Part shown: positions 1 through 9,168 of the stretch, one piece after another
Layout: each line of letters starts with the position of its first letter
Position numbering within the stretch: position 1 is the first letter of the stretch
Source: Variovorax ginsengisoli
GTDB taxonomy: Bacteria; Pseudomonadota; Gammaproteobacteria; Burkholderiales; Burkholderiaceae_C
DNA: 64,000 bases
Assembly: GCF_030486595.1 (NCBI RefSeq)
Contig: NZ_JAUJZH010000001.1
Location: 434,001 to 498,000, forward strand
Reading direction: 5' to 3'
Translations under genes and position numbers: made by a program
The notes under the pieces: generated by a model
Databases searched by the model: none
What the model saw: only the letters and a program-made list of their open reading frames with translations
Told to the model about the DNA's origin: nothing

Positions 1-758
1 TCCATGGTCGCGCGCTTCATGTGCTGGCCGGCCAGGGCCGCGAGCTGCTTGCCCACCGGCGTCGAGCCGGTGAAGGTCACCTTGCGGATGATCGGATGCG
101 GAATCAGGTAGTTCGAGATCTGGGCCGGATCGCCGAACACCAGGCCCACCGTCCCGCGCGGCACGCCGGCATCGACGAAGGTCTGCAGCAGCGCGGCGGG
201 CGAAGCCGGCGTTTCTTCGGGCGCCTTGCACAGGAAGGAGCAGCCGCTGGCCAGCGCCGCGCCGAGCTTGCGGACGATCTGGTTGATCGGGAAGTTCCAG
301 GGCGTGAAGGCGGCGACCGGGCCCAGGGGTTCCTTCAGCACCAGTTGCTGCGCCGCCAGGTTGCGCGACGGCACGATGCGGCCATAGACACGGCGGCCTT
401 CGTCGGCGAACCATTCGATGATGTCGGCGCCGGCGAGCACCTCGCCGCGGGCCTCGGCGAAGGGCTTGCCCTGCTCCAACGTGAGGATGCGGGCGATGTC
501 GGCGGCGCGCTCGCGCAAAAGGCCGGCGGCCTTGCGCATGGTGGCGGCGCGCTCGTTGGCCGGGATCCGGCGCCAGGCTTCGAAGCCGCGCTGGGCCGCA
601 TCGAGCGCACGGTCGAGGTCGGCGGTCGCGGCGAAGGCGACCTTGCCGATCGGCTGGCCGGTGGCCGGGTTGATCACGTCCTGGGTCTTGCCGCTCAGGG
701 CGTCACACCATTCGCCATCGATCAGCAGGCGGGTGTCGGGGTAGCTGGGGGTGGTCAT
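1..758 (-). CDS. NAD(P)-dependent aldehyde dehydrogenase, succinate-semialdehyde type (3' end cut by window)
   Basis: N-terminal 252 residues of an aldehyde dehydrogenase beginning [17 protein letters not shown]; the C-terminal half lies left of the window. Visible family signatures are the [19 protein letters not shown] stretch (the N-terminal part of the NAD(P)-binding fold) and the [10 protein letters not shown] motif near the cut. The catalytic Glu and Cys segments fall outside. The DGEW start and the [10 protein letters not shown] run resemble succinate-semialdehyde / glutarate-semialdehyde dehydrogenases (GabD-like), which oxidise an aldehyde to the acid in the cytoplasm. The start ATG at 758 is the natural one for the family. 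The substrate cannot be fixed from this half, so GabD is a family-level reading only. The next gene upstream starts at 1437 on the same strand. Confidence 0.85.
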   Translation of the reverse strand, partial: MTTPSYPDTRLLIDGEWCDALSGKTQDVINPATGQPIGKVAFAATADLDRALDAAQRGFEAWRRIPANERAATMRKAAGLLRERAADIARILTLEQGKPFAEARGEVLAGADIIEWFADEGRRVYGRIVPSRNLAAQQLVLKEPLGPVAAFTPWNFPINQIVRKLGAALASGCSFLCKAPEETPASPAALLQTFVDAGVPRGTVGLVFGDPAQISNYLIPHPIIRKVTFTGSTPVGKQLAALAGQHMKRATM

Positions 759-816
759 GCGGAGTCCTTGAATTGCGAGATTGCCCGCAGGCGCAGCGGA
801 CAGCCCGCAATCCTAC

Positions 817-1437
817 CTAACTCGGCGGAGAGCGTGGCGGCCCCGCCCCGTTCGCCCGCACCCAGTAGAACTGCTTGGCCACCACCGCCGCCGCCTCGAC
901 CCGCAAGCGCCGCACCGGCCTGACGCCGATCAGGCCATCGACCGAGCAATGGAGCGGCTCGCCCTCCGCGAGGCTGCGATGCGCATCGAGCATCGCGCGC
1001 AACGACACCGGGGCGCTGTGGCGGCGGGCATCGACCGATCGCACGAAGAAGCGCTCGCGGGTCGCGACCAGCTGGCTGCGGGTGTCCGGGTCGTCGCCGG
1101 CCCCGGCAGGCCGCACGCCCTTCCAGGCCGCCTCGACGTCGAAGGCCAGCATCACGGCGTCGGGCGTGTCGATGCCTTTCAGGGAACCGCTCTGGGCGGC
1201 GGCGAGCCAGCCCAGCAATTGCGGCGTCAGCTCGAAGGAGACCGAATCGGGGGGCGCGCCGGGGAGTCCCGGCACTTCGACAAAGACCTGCCGGCAGCTG
1301 CGGCTCGCGCTTTCGACCCGCCGCGCCTGTTCCCGGCGCCGCGTGGCGCGCACATGGGCGACGGCGGCGAAGCCGGCCACCGGCGCGGCGAAGGCCAGCA
1401 CCTTGAAGGCATCGTAGCCATAGACGGCCAAGCTCAT
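817..1437 (-). CDS. Hypothetical single-span membrane protein
   Basis: 206-residue protein not recognised as a named family. Residues about 7-27 form one hydrophobic segment followed directly by a basic run (RATRRREQARR), as in an inner-membrane anchor with the rest of the chain on the cytoplasmic side, although the orientation is inferred. The remainder is a soluble domain of mixed beta/alpha character with no visible catalytic motif. It lies 58 bases before the aldehyde dehydrogenase and 144 bases after the PerM-type permease, all on the minus strand, so it may be the last or an independent unit. Codon use and GC look like those of the neighbours, which supports a real gene over an antisense shadow. 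Confidence 0.6.
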   Translation of the reverse strand: MSLAVYGYDAFKVLAFAAPVAGFAAVAHVRATRRREQARRVESASRSCRQVFVEVPGLPGAPPDSVSFELTPQLLGWLAAAQSGSLKGIDTPDAVMLAFDVEAAWKGVRPAGAGDDPDTRSQLVATRERFFVRSVDARRHSAPVSLRAMLDAHRSLAEGEPLHCSVDGLIGVRPVRRLRVEAAAVVAKQFYWVRANGAGPPRSPPS

Positions 1438-1581
1438 CCCCGCCCCCTCGGGCCCGGACTGCAGCGACCCTGCATCGACCTCAGTTTCACGCTGGCTCCT
1501 CGTCGCGGCACGCCACCCGCCCGACGCGGCGAGGGCATGCGCTGACCGTATATCGGCCAGCCGCGCCGAAACTTGAGGGCG

Positions 1582-2628
1582 TTAGGGCTTGCCGTTCTGC
1601 GACAGCAGGACGGCGATGGGGCGGGTGCCGGGGAACTCCGAGAAGATGATGGTCATCATCGCGGTGATCGGCACCGCCAGGAAGGCGCCCGGCACGCCCC
1701 AGAGGGCGACCCAGACCGCCAGGCTCACGAGGATCGCGAACGGGCTCAGGTTGAGCGAATTCCCCATGACGTAGGGGTCCAGGAAGTTGCCGATCACGAA
1801 CTGGACCACCGCCAGCGACATCATGATCTGGATCGCCTCGCCGGCACTGCCGAACTGGGCCACGGCCATCAGGCCCGGCAGCACGACGCTCAGGAACGAG
1901 CCGATGTAGGGCACGTAGTTGAGCAGCGCGATCATCACGGCCCAGAAGCCGGCGAACTCGAGGCCGGCGAAACGCATGATCACGTAGCTGAGCGCGCCAA
2001 GCAGCACCCCGAGGAAGGTCTTGAGCGCCAGGTAGGCGCCGACCCGCGCGTTGATGTCGGCGATGACCTGCTTGATGCGCCGTGCCTGCTCGGGGCTGCG
2101 CGCGATGGCCAGGATCTTGACGTCGAGGTGGGTCCGCTCGACCAGCAGGAAGCAGGCATACAGCGCGACCACGATCACGGTGGCGAACAGCGACGACACC
2201 GAAGCCAGCGCCGAGGCCGCCATCCGCTGCAGGCTCACCTGCGAAAGCAGGTCGCGCCGCAGCGTGGTCCAGGTCGGCTCGGCCTCGACCCGCATCAGCA
2301 CCGCCACCCGCTGCACCGCCGCCAGCAGCGACTCCTGGTAGCGCGGCGCCATCGCGATCACGCTGTCCTTGTTGGCCAGGATCGTGTAGACCACCATGGC
2401 GAGCCCGAGCGCGATGATCAGCACCGAGAGGATCGAGATCACCAGCTGCGGCAGCGCCGGCCCCAGCAGCGGCACCCTGCCGATCAATCGCGCCAGGCCG
2501 AGGATCACGTAGACCACGAAGACGCTGAACATGATCGGCACGAAGACATTGCGCCCGATGTAGAAGACCCAGCCGATCATCAGCGCGATCGCCGTGCCGT
2601 AGACCAGGGTCTGGAAGCGCTCGTTCAT
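1582..2628 (-). CDS. AI-2E/PerM-family transporter
   Basis: 348-residue polytopic membrane protein. It has the usual family layout: two to three N-terminal transmembrane helices (about residues 8-30 and 55-80), a long periplasmic segment, then a cluster of helices with the conserved NYVPYIGSFLSVVLPGLMA and GNFLDPYVMG stretches typical of PF01594 (AI-2E / PerM) proteins. Members export small molecules or act as ion/proton-coupled permeases; the substrate here is unknown. The ATG at 2628 was chosen because the family N-terminus aligns there and the upstream reading frame overlaps the outer membrane factor gene. It starts 11 bases after that gene, at the distal end of the long efflux/antiporter operon. 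Confidence 0.88.
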   Translation of the reverse strand: MNERFQTLVYGTAIALMIGWVFYIGRNVFVPIMFSVFVVYVILGLARLIGRVPLLGPALPQLVISILSVLIIALGLAMVVYTILANKDSVIAMAPRYQESLLAAVQRVAVLMRVEAEPTWTTLRRDLLSQVSLQRMAASALASVSSLFATVIVVALYACFLLVERTHLDVKILAIARSPEQARRIKQVIADINARVGAYLALKTFLGVLLGALSYVIMRFAGLEFAGFWAVMIALLNYVPYIGSFLSVVLPGLMAVAQFGSAGEAIQIMMSLAVVQFVIGNFLDPYVMGNSLNLSPFAILVSLAVWVALWGVPGAFLAVPITAMMTIIFSEFPGTRPIAVLLSQNGKP

Positions 2629-2639
2629 GCCGCGCGGGA

Positions 2640-4094
2640 TCAAGGCGTGCGCGGGCCGCCGGCCATGCCGACCGGACGCGGCGTCTGCGCATCCGCGAGG
2701 TCGACCCAGCCGCCGCCCATCGCCTGGTAGACGTTGATCGCCTGCGAGTAGCGGTTGGCCTGCAGATTCACGAAAGCCAGCTCGGCCGCGAACAGTTCGT
2801 TGTCGGCCACCAGCACCTCGAGGTAGCCGATCAGACCGGCCTCGAACTTGAGCCTGGACAGGCGTGCGAACTCGCGCAGCGCCTTGACCCGTCCGCGCTG
2901 GTACTCGACCCCCTCGATGCTCTTCTGGGTGCCGATCAGCGCGCTGTTGGTGTCGCGGAAGGCGCCCAGCACGGTCTGCCGGTAGACCAGCTCGGCCTGC
3001 GCCTTCTGGGCCTCGGCCGATCGGACCTGGCCCTCGATGGCGCCGAACGTGAAGATCGGGCCCGTGAGGCCCGCGACCACCGACCAGGTGGTGGCTGGCC
3101 CGGTCAGGAAGTTGCCGAAGGCGGTGCTGGTGGAACCCAGCGCGCCGGTCAGCGACAGGCTCGGGTAGTAGAGCGAGCGGGCGACGCCGATGCTGGCGTT
3201 GGCGGCCACCAGGTTCTGCTCGGCCGCCAGGATGTCGGGGCGCCGCTGCAGCAGGTCGGAAGGCAGGCCGGCCGGGATCAGCGGCGCGACCAGCTCGTCG
3301 ATGGTCTTGCCGCGCGGGATGGGCGCCGGGTCGCGGCCCAGCAGGATCGAGATCTGGTTCTCGAGCGCCCCGATCTGCTGCTCGAAGGTCGGGATCGCGG
3401 TCAGCGCCTGCTGGTACTGGGAGCGCACCTGCGTCACCTCGGTCTGCGAGACCAGTCCGCGCTTGAAGCGAAGGTCGAAGATGCGCGCGGTCTCGCCGAA
3501 GTTGGCGGCGGTGGACTTGGCGATCTCGAGCTGCCGGTCGAGCGCCCGCAGCGCGATGTAGCTGGTCGCCACGCCGGTCACGAGCGTCAGCACCACGCCG
3601 CGCTGGCCCTGCTGGCTGGCGTAGACCTGCGCCTGCGCGGCCTCGCTCAGGCGCCGGACGCGGCCGAACAGGTCGACCTGCCAGCTGGCACTGACGCTGG
3701 CCTGGTAGAGCGAGAAGTAGTTGCTGGCGGGCTCGGGGATCGGCGGCTGGCCTTCGCGGCTGGCGCGCGTGCGGGCCGCCCCGGCGCCGTAGCCGAGCTG
3801 CGGATAGGCCTGCGAATCGGTGGTCGTCAGGGCGCCGAGGAACTGGTCGATGCGGGCCGCCGCGACCCGGACGTCGAGGTTGTCGCGCAGCGCGGTCTCG
3901 ATCAGCTGGTTCAGGACCGGATCGCCGAACTGCTCCCACCACTGGGTGTTGGCCACCTCGGCGGCCATGGGGTAGTCGATCCGCCAGGCCGCCGGGGACT
4001 GCACCGCGGGCCGCACGAAGTCGGGCCCGACCGTGCAGCCCGCCAGGGCCACCAGGACCGCAGCGGACACCGCCGCGAGCGTTGACTTCCTCAT
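2640..4094 (-). CDS. Outer membrane efflux channel lipoprotein (OprM/NodT type) of an RND pump
   Basis: 484-residue TolC-superfamily outer membrane factor. The N-terminus is a lipoprotein signal with lipobox LAGC (Cys at about residue 20), followed by TVGPDFVRP, the hallmark start of NodT/OprM proteins. Two long coiled-coil repeats follow (OEP domains, about residues 70-270 and 290-470), including LLQRRPDILAAEQNLVAANASIG. It forms the exit duct for the RND permease and membrane fusion protein encoded upstream. A strong AAGGAG ribosome site precedes ATG 4094. Position is unusual: it is separated from its RND partners by eight genes, seven of them Mrp antiporter subunits, and begins only 11 bases after the last Mrp gene. 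Confidence 0.93.
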   Translation of the reverse strand: MRKSTLAAVSAAVLVALAGCTVGPDFVRPAVQSPAAWRIDYPMAAEVANTQWWEQFGDPVLNQLIETALRDNLDVRVAAARIDQFLGALTTTDSQAYPQLGYGAGAARTRASREGQPPIPEPASNYFSLYQASVSASWQVDLFGRVRRLSEAAQAQVYASQQGQRGVVLTLVTGVATSYIALRALDRQLEIAKSTAANFGETARIFDLRFKRGLVSQTEVTQVRSQYQQALTAIPTFEQQIGALENQISILLGRDPAPIPRGKTIDELVAPLIPAGLPSDLLQRRPDILAAEQNLVAANASIGVARSLYYPSLSLTGALGSTSTAFGNFLTGPATTWSVVAGLTGPIFTFGAIEGQVRSAEAQKAQAELVYRQTVLGAFRDTNSALIGTQKSIEGVEYQRGRVKALREFARLSRLKFEAGLIGYLEVLVADNELFAAELAFVNLQANRYSQAINVYQAMGGGWVDLADAQTPRPVGMAGGPRTP

Positions 4095-4105
4095 CTCGTT
4101 CTCCT

Positions 4106-5770
4106 TCAGCCCTGTGCCATCAGCGCGTAGCCGAACAGCAGGGACACTACCAGCAATGCAATGCTCGCAACGGCCCAGCGCCGCGCGAAAGTGTCGATCG
4201 TCTCGAAGCCTCGTCCGGCCGCGGCGACCAGGCCGCCGAGCCGGCCCAGCGCGACGCCGAGATCGCCGGCCGGGATCTGCGGCAGCGCCCGCCCGAGGCT
4301 GTCCAGCCCGACCGCGATGGCGGCACCGATCAGCACCGGCCAAAGTGCGGCCCACAGCGCCGCGGGCGACAGGGCCTCGGGCAGCGCGCCGAGCGGCAGC
4401 AGCAGGCAGAGCGCCCACGGCAGCGCCACCGAGGCCAGCGCCATCGCCAGCCAGCAGACCACCAGCACCGACGGCGCGCGGGCGCCCGGATCGACCGCCG
4501 TGTCGGCAGCCAGCCGCCGCAGGAAATGGACCATCAGCAGGGTGGTGGCAATCGAGGACACCACGGCCACGGTGGCCGCCAGGCCGCTGCCCATGAAGTC
4601 CTTGGCCGCGTACTTGGCGAGCGCGCCGCCGGTCAGCGGCAGGCCACCGAGCCCCAGCGCGATGACCGCGGCCGGCAGCAGCATCGGCCACAGGTGGCGG
4701 CGCCCGGTCAGCATGACCACGCCGACGGCCAGGAACAGGGCGCCCTTCACGAGCAGGTGATGGGCCGCGTAGAAGGCCGCGGCCAGCGCGGTGCCGGGGT
4801 CGCCGGCGGCCAGGCCCATGCCGATCACGGCCGCCAGGAAGCCCATCTGGCTGACGCTCGAGTAGGCCAGGACCAGCTTGGGCTGGGTCTGCGTGATGCC
4901 GATCGCCACGCCGTAGAGCGCGCCGAGGAGCCCGAGCGCGGCCAGCGGCAGGCCGAAGGACGGCAGCGCGGCATCGAAGGGCAGGAAGCGGACCAGCGCG
5001 ATGATGCTGGCCTTGACCACGGCACCGCTCATCACCGCCGCGGCCGGGATCGGCGCCGCGCCGTAGGCGATCGGCATCCAGAAGTGCAGCGGCAGCAGGC
5101 CGGCCTTCATGCCGAGGCCCACGACGAGCAGCAGCAGCGTGAGATCGCGCCACGGCGAGCCCGGCAGCGCCGCCACCGCATCGGCGATCAGCAGGCTGCC
5201 GTCCGGCGTGGCCAGCGCCAGCAGCAGCAGGCCGGCGAGCAGGAAGGCCTCGGCCAGCAGCGCCAGTCCGAGGTAGAGCGCGCTGGCGCGGAACGCATCC
5301 GGCCCTTCGCCCTGCAGCACCAGGCCGCTGGCACCGACGCTGAGCACGGCCAGCAGGAAGTAGAAGCCGATCAGGTCTGCCGCCAGGAAGACGCCGACCG
5401 AGCCGGTCAGCGTCATCAGCCAGCAGACGATGAAGCCGTCGCGGTCAGGCCGCCCGCGCAGCCAGCGCGCCGCGTAGGCACCGGCGAAGATCCACAGCAC
5501 CGCGGCGACGCCGAGCAGCATCGCGCCCGGCGCATCGAGCGCGAACGTCAGCGAGAAGTAGGCATTGCCCAGCACCAGGTCCGGCTCGGCGCCGGCCAGC
5601 AGGGCCGCCGCCAGCGCCGGCACCGGGGCCAGCGCGAACAGCCCCGGCAGGCGCCGGCGCAGGGCGGGAAACGCGCAGGCCAGCAGCAGCAGCAGCGGCA
5701 CGCCGAGCGCCAGCGGCAGCAGCACCGGCACTTCGAACACGATTGCGGCGAGTGTGACGGAGCCGATCAT
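4106..5770 (-). CDS. Mrp/complex I-like proton-translocating subunit (second MrpD-like / MrpA N-terminal-like)
   Basis: 554-residue, roughly 14-helix protein of the NuoL/M/N - MrpA/D family (proton_antipo_M). The key lysine segment GMKAGLLPLHFWMP and the loop AYSSVSQMGFLAAVIGMG are present, with a distal HHLLVKGALFLAVG helix. With the adjacent MrpD it supplies two antiporter-like channels, replacing the N-terminal part of a full MrpA that is absent from the cluster. The start ATG at 5770 overlaps the stop of mrpD by four bases (ATGA), implying translational coupling. C-terminal extension (about residues 480-554) ends in a further helix. Which of the two channel proteins is the MrpA equivalent is inference. 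Confidence 0.85.
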   Translation of the reverse strand: MIGSVTLAAIVFEVPVLLPLALGVPLLLLLACAFPALRRRLPGLFALAPVPALAAALLAGAEPDLVLGNAYFSLTFALDAPGAMLLGVAAVLWIFAGAYAARWLRGRPDRDGFIVCWLMTLTGSVGVFLAADLIGFYFLLAVLSVGASGLVLQGEGPDAFRASALYLGLALLAEAFLLAGLLLLALATPDGSLLIADAVAALPGSPWRDLTLLLLVVGLGMKAGLLPLHFWMPIAYGAAPIPAAAVMSGAVVKASIIALVRFLPFDAALPSFGLPLAALGLLGALYGVAIGITQTQPKLVLAYSSVSQMGFLAAVIGMGLAAGDPGTALAAAFYAAHHLLVKGALFLAVGVVMLTGRRHLWPMLLPAAVIALGLGGLPLTGGALAKYAAKDFMGSGLAATVAVVSSIATTLLMVHFLRRLAADTAVDPGARAPSVLVVCWLAMALASVALPWALCLLLPLGALPEALSPAALWAALWPVLIGAAIAVGLDSLGRALPQIPAGDLGVALGRLGGLVAAAGRGFETIDTFARRWAVASIALLVVSLLFGYALMAQG

Positions 5771-7299
5771 CGGACCCCCATCGCGAGCAGGCCTGTGCGG
5801 CCGATCTGGGCGACGTCGACCGGCAGCAGCGCCACCGCGCCGAGCAGGAACGAGCACAGCGCGAGCGCCAGCACGGCCCCCTGCTGGTAGCCCGGCACGC
5901 GCGCCTTCGGCACCCAGCCGAGGGCGGCCGGCGCCATCGCGCGCACCATCACCATGAAGACGTAGGCGCTGGTCAAGAGGCCGCCGGCCATCATCACCAG
6001 CACCCACCACCACTGGGCGGTGGCGATGGCCGCCGACAGCAGCATCCACTTGGCGAGGAAGCCGCCCGAGGGCGGCAGCCCGATCAGCGAGACGCCGGCC
6101 AGCGCAAAGGCAGTCATCGTCATCGGCAGGGCCCGCCCGGCGCCGCGCAGGTCGGCCACGCGGTCATGGCCGAGCGTCGTGTAGATGAGCCCGGCCGCCA
6201 TGAACATCGCGGCCTTGGCAGTCGCATGCGAGATCGCCTGCAGCAGCCCGCCGGTGACCGCGAAGCTGCTGTCCAGCTGCGCGGCATCGAGCCCGGCCAC
6301 CAGCGGGAACATCAGGAACAGGTAGCCGATCTGGGCCACGGTCGAGTAGGCGATCAGCAGCTTCAGGCGCGCCTGCCGCAGGGCGACCACATTGCCGACC
6401 AGGATCGCCGAGGCGCCGAGCGCCGCGAGCACCTGGGCCGAGGGCAGCGTGATGACGCCGGCGAAGACATCGACCCACAGCCGCACCACCAGGAACCAGG
6501 CGCCCTTGATCACCAGCGCCGACAGCAACGCACTGGCGGCGGCCGGCGCGCCGGCATGCGCCGGGGGCAGCCACAGGTGGAGCGGGAACAGCGCGGTCTT
6601 GGCCAGCAGGCCGACCGTCATCGACGCGGCGGCGATCCAGGTCACGGGCTCGGCGCCGATGCGCTGGCCCAGCAGCGCGATGTCCAGGGTGCCGTAGGCG
6701 CCGTACAGCAGGAAGCCGCCGAGCAGGTAGAACATCGAGCCGACCAGCGCATAAATCAGGTAGCGCAGCGCGGCCTGCAAGGTTTCGCCCCGGCCGTCGA
6801 GGCTGACCAGCGGCACGCCGGCGAAGGTGAGCAGTTCGAGCGCGACGTACAGCGTGAAGACGTCGCCGCTCACGAACACGAGGTTGAGCGAGCCCCAGAC
6901 CGCGAGCAGCAGCAGCCAGAAGGTCAGCGCGGAGCGCTTCTCGCGCACCCCGGCCGGGGTGCCGAAATCGCCGTTGGCGTAGACGCCGATGCCGACCACC
7001 ACCACCATCACGGCCACCATCATGCAGACCGCCAGGCCATCGGCGCGCAGGCTGACGCCGAGCGGCGGCGCCCAGCCGCCGAGCAGGTAGACCAGCGCGT
7101 CGCCCGACACCCACAGCCGGTGCGCGATCGCGGCCATCAGCACGATGCCGAGCACGATCGTCGCCCAGGCCACCTGCTGCGCGCGCCGGCCGCCGAGCAC
7201 GAAGCCGAGCATCATGCCGATGAAGGGCAGCAGCACGGCCAGCACCAGCAGCAGGCCGCCTGGCGTCGCCGGATCCACTGCGGGCATCGAGAGCGGCAC
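5767..7299 (-). CDS. mrpD: Mrp-type Na+(K+)/H+ antiporter subunit D
   Basis: 510-residue multi-span protein of the NuoN/MrpD family. Conserved residues are visible: the Glu in LYVALELLTFAGVPLVSLDG, the Lys in GLLAKTALFPLHLWLPPAHAGAP, and the SHATAKAAMFMAAG helix, which together form the proton path in complex I-like channels. It works in the inner membrane as part of the hetero-oligomeric Mrp complex exchanging monovalent cations for protons. The start is GTG at 7299, immediately after the mrpC stop; an ATG four codons in (7287) is the alternative. Its end overlaps the next antiporter-like gene by four bases. Confidence 0.92.
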   Translation of the reverse strand: MPLSMPAVDPATPGGLLLVLAVLLPFIGMMLGFVLGGRRAQQVAWATIVLGIVLMAAIAHRLWVSGDALVYLLGGWAPPLGVSLRADGLAVCMMVAVMVVVVGIGVYANGDFGTPAGVREKRSALTFWLLLLAVWGSLNLVFVSGDVFTLYVALELLTFAGVPLVSLDGRGETLQAALRYLIYALVGSMFYLLGGFLLYGAYGTLDIALLGQRIGAEPVTWIAAASMTVGLLAKTALFPLHLWLPPAHAGAPAAASALLSALVIKGAWFLVVRLWVDVFAGVITLPSAQVLAALGASAILVGNVVALRQARLKLLIAYSTVAQIGYLFLMFPLVAGLDAAQLDSSFAVTGGLLQAISHATAKAAMFMAAGLIYTTLGHDRVADLRGAGRALPMTMTAFALAGVSLIGLPPSGGFLAKWMLLSAAIATAQWWWVLVMMAGGLLTSAYVFMVMVRAMAPAALGWVPKARVPGYQQGAVLALALCSFLLGAVALLPVDVAQIGRTGLLAMGVR

Positions 7300-7644
7300 C
7301 TAGACCTCGCTCTCGGAAGGAGGGGTCCGCGGCGCGGCGTCCGGCGCGGTCAGCGAGGCCGAGCCGGTTTCCTCGAACAGCCGCAGCACCAGAGCCACCC
7401 CCAGGGCCGAGGCGGCGAACGCCACCACCAGCGCGGTGATCAGCAGCGCCTGCGGCACCGGGTCGCCGCCCATTCCGGCGCCGGCGCCGCGGCGCGCGAT
7501 CACGGCGGCGACCAGGAAGATGCCGTTGCCCATCACGTTGAAGGCCATGATCTTGCGCAGCGGGTGCGGGTTCACGATGAGGCCGTAGAGCCCCAGGCCG
7601 ATCAGCACCGCGGCGCACAGTCCGAGCAGGGTGGGCGTGTTCAT
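7300..7644 (-). CDS. mrpC: Mrp-type antiporter subunit C (NuoK-like)
   Basis: 114-residue three-helix protein resembling NuoK. The segment HPLRKIMAFNVMGNGIFLVAA and the third helix PQALLITALVVAFAASALGVAL match MrpC/MnhC proteins. The C-terminal tail is hydrophilic and acidic (ends SESEV). The ATG at 7644 overlaps the stop of the upstream MrpA'B gene by four bases (ATGA), consistent with coupled translation. In the complex it is the membrane subunit joining the MrpA/D channels. Length is typical for the family. Confidence 0.92.
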   Translation of the reverse strand: MNTPTLLGLCAAVLIGLGLYGLIVNPHPLRKIMAFNVMGNGIFLVAAVIARRGAGAGMGGDPVPQALLITALVVAFAASALGVALVLRLFEETGSASLTAPDAAPRTPPSESEV

Positions 7645-8585
7645 TCGCGGGTGTCCTTGCGGCTCGGCGGCCCGGTCAGGAGCAGCGCCAGCGTGACCGC
7701 CAGCGACGGCAGCAGCGCCGCCTCGATGACCACGATCAGGGGCTTGGCGAACGCCTCCGGATAGCCGAGGAAGGCGCCCGCGATGACGCTGCCGAGCAGG
7801 CCGACCGCGATGAATGCGGCCGGGCCGCCGGCCAGCGCGATCCGGACCCAGCGCCGGTCGACCGCGGGCGCATCCGACAGGCCGGCCATCATGACCAGCA
7901 GCCACATCGCGGCCAGCACCGTGGCACCCTGGAACTTGCCGCCCGGATGGTCGGCGCCGACCCAGAGGATGTAGACGCCGACGACGATCCCGATCGGCGG
8001 CAGCACCCGCGCGAGGTAGCCCAGGATGCTGTTCGGGTCTTCCGTCGGAGCCGGCCCCGGCCGCCCGCCCCAGAAGCGGTCGGGCGCCAGCGACCAGACG
8101 CCGACCAGGCCCAGCAGCAGCACGATGGCCTCGAGCAGCGTGTCCATCGCGCGGAAGGACATCAGCACCGCGGTGATCGGATTGCCGACGCCGGTGGCGG
8201 CGATGTTCTCGACCACCGCGGGCGCCAGGCTCGGCGCCGGATCGGGCAGCAGCAGCACGCAGGCGCCGATGCCGGCGGCCACGGCGGCGGAGACGATCGC
8301 GGCCAGCAGCCGCGTCGCGAGGCCGGGCCGCTCGGCCCAGGCTGGCGTCTCGGTCGCGCGCAGCCGCGCGGCGGCGGCGATCAGCAGCACGCCGGTCAGG
8401 CCGGCGCCGATCGCCGCCTCGGTCATCGCGACGTCGACCGCGCGCAGCTGCAGCCAGGCCAGCGTGAGCAGCAGCCCGTAGGGGACGAAGCCGGTCACCG
8501 CGGCGAAGGTGTCGCGCGCCACCACGGTCCAGATGGCCAGCGCCATGAGCAGGCCCACCAGGGCCAGGGTCAGCGCCAGGGTCAT
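7641..8585 (-). CDS. Fused MrpA C-terminal domain (MbhD/E-like) plus MrpB
   Basis: 314-residue membrane protein. The N-terminal part (about residues 1-75, with ARDTFAAVTGFVPYGLLLTLAW and RAVDVAMTEAAIGAGLTG) matches the DUF4040/MbhD domain normally found at the C-terminus of MrpA. A middle portion (about 85-165) with MSFRAMDTLLEAIVLL resembles the MbhE part. The C-terminal part (about 185-305, VLPPIGIVVGVYILWVGADHPGGKFQGATVLAA) is MrpB/MnhB. It therefore carries the MrpA tail fused to MrpB, while the MrpA channel part appears as a separate MrpD-like protein at 4106-5770. Start ATG 8585 overlaps the mrpG stop by four bases. Confidence 0.85.
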   Translation of the reverse strand: MTLALTLALVGLLMALAIWTVVARDTFAAVTGFVPYGLLLTLAWLQLRAVDVAMTEAAIGAGLTGVLLIAAAARLRATETPAWAERPGLATRLLAAIVSAAVAAGIGACVLLLPDPAPSLAPAVVENIAATGVGNPITAVLMSFRAMDTLLEAIVLLLGLVGVWSLAPDRFWGGRPGPAPTEDPNSILGYLARVLPPIGIVVGVYILWVGADHPGGKFQGATVLAAMWLLVMMAGLSDAPAVDRRWVRIALAGGPAAFIAVGLLGSVIAGAFLGYPEAFAKPLIVVIEAALLPSLAVTLALLLTGPPSRKDTRE

Positions 8586-8884
8586 GACTTGCCTCCGTCG
8601 GACCCGCCGCGCCGCGCCGCGCGCGCGATGAGCTGCGACACCGTGGCCGAGGCCAGCAGCACCATCAGCCAGACCAGGACCAACTTGAGCCCGGCCATCA
8701 CGCCGTCCATCTGCGGCAGCAGGCCGATCACCACCAGGCCGAGCCCGAGGTTGTCGGCCTTGGTCAGCGCGTGCGCCCGCGTGAAGGTGTCGGGGAAGCG
8801 CAGAAGGCCCACGGTGCCGGCGAGGAAGAAGAAGGCGCCCGCGACCACGGCGACGATCGTGAAGATGTCCAGGATGGCCCTCAT
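8582..8884 (-). CDS. mrpG: Mrp-type antiporter subunit G
   Basis: 100-residue protein with three transmembrane helices and the family core GTVGLLRFPDTFTRAHALTKADNLGLGLVVIG, diagnostic of MrpG/MnhG (PhaG). It is a small structural subunit of the cation/proton antiporter. Start ATG 8884 overlaps the stop of mrpF by four bases, and its own end overlaps the MrpA'B start. The basic, Gly/Ser-rich tail is cytoplasmic by inference. Confidence 0.93.
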   Translation of the reverse strand: MRAILDIFTIVAVVAGAFFFLAGTVGLLRFPDTFTRAHALTKADNLGLGLVVIGLLPQMDGVMAGLKLVLVWLMVLLASATVSQLIARAARRGGSDGGKS

Positions 8885-9168
8885 GCGCGGTCCTCCGGTT
8901 CTGTGTGCACGGCACCGGGGCGCGAGCCGGCCTTGACGAAGGCCAGCGCGGCGAAGGCCGCCAGCACGGCCAGGATCAGCGCCAGGTCGACCACGGCCTC
9001 GGCGCCGATCGCGGCTCCCAGCAGCAGCAGGGCCGCGATGCCGGCGGTGCCGAACAGCTGCACCGACATCATGCGATCGACGTCGTCGGGACCGCGCAGG
9101 ATGCAGATCAGGCCCACCGCGACCGTCAGCAGCACGAAGGCCGAAGCGCCGAGCAGGAATTCAGTCAT
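8881..9168 (-). CDS. mrpF: Mrp-type antiporter subunit F
   Basis: 95-residue, three-helix protein. The segment ILRGPDDVDRMMSVQLFGT is the conserved loop of MrpF/MnhF/PhaF proteins, and VVDLALILAVLAAFAALAF is the last helix. It is a small membrane subunit of the Mrp complex. Start ATG 9168 overlaps the end of mrpE by eight bases. Confidence 0.93.
   Translation of the reverse strand: MTEFLLGASAFVLLTVAVGLICILRGPDDVDRMMSVQLFGTAGIAALLLLGAAIGAEAVVDLALILAVLAAFAALAFVKAGSRPGAVHTEPEDRA

Noticed and set aside
1582..3942. Minus-strand frame of 786 codons spanning two genes
   Set aside because: Only the last 348 residues (PerM-type) are real; the first part is an out-of-frame read of the outer membrane factor gene.
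4082..5890. Plus-strand frame of 602 codons opposite the Mrp genes
   Set aside because: Low-complexity QRHRQ/GQRR composition; shadow of the hydrophobic MrpD-like gene.
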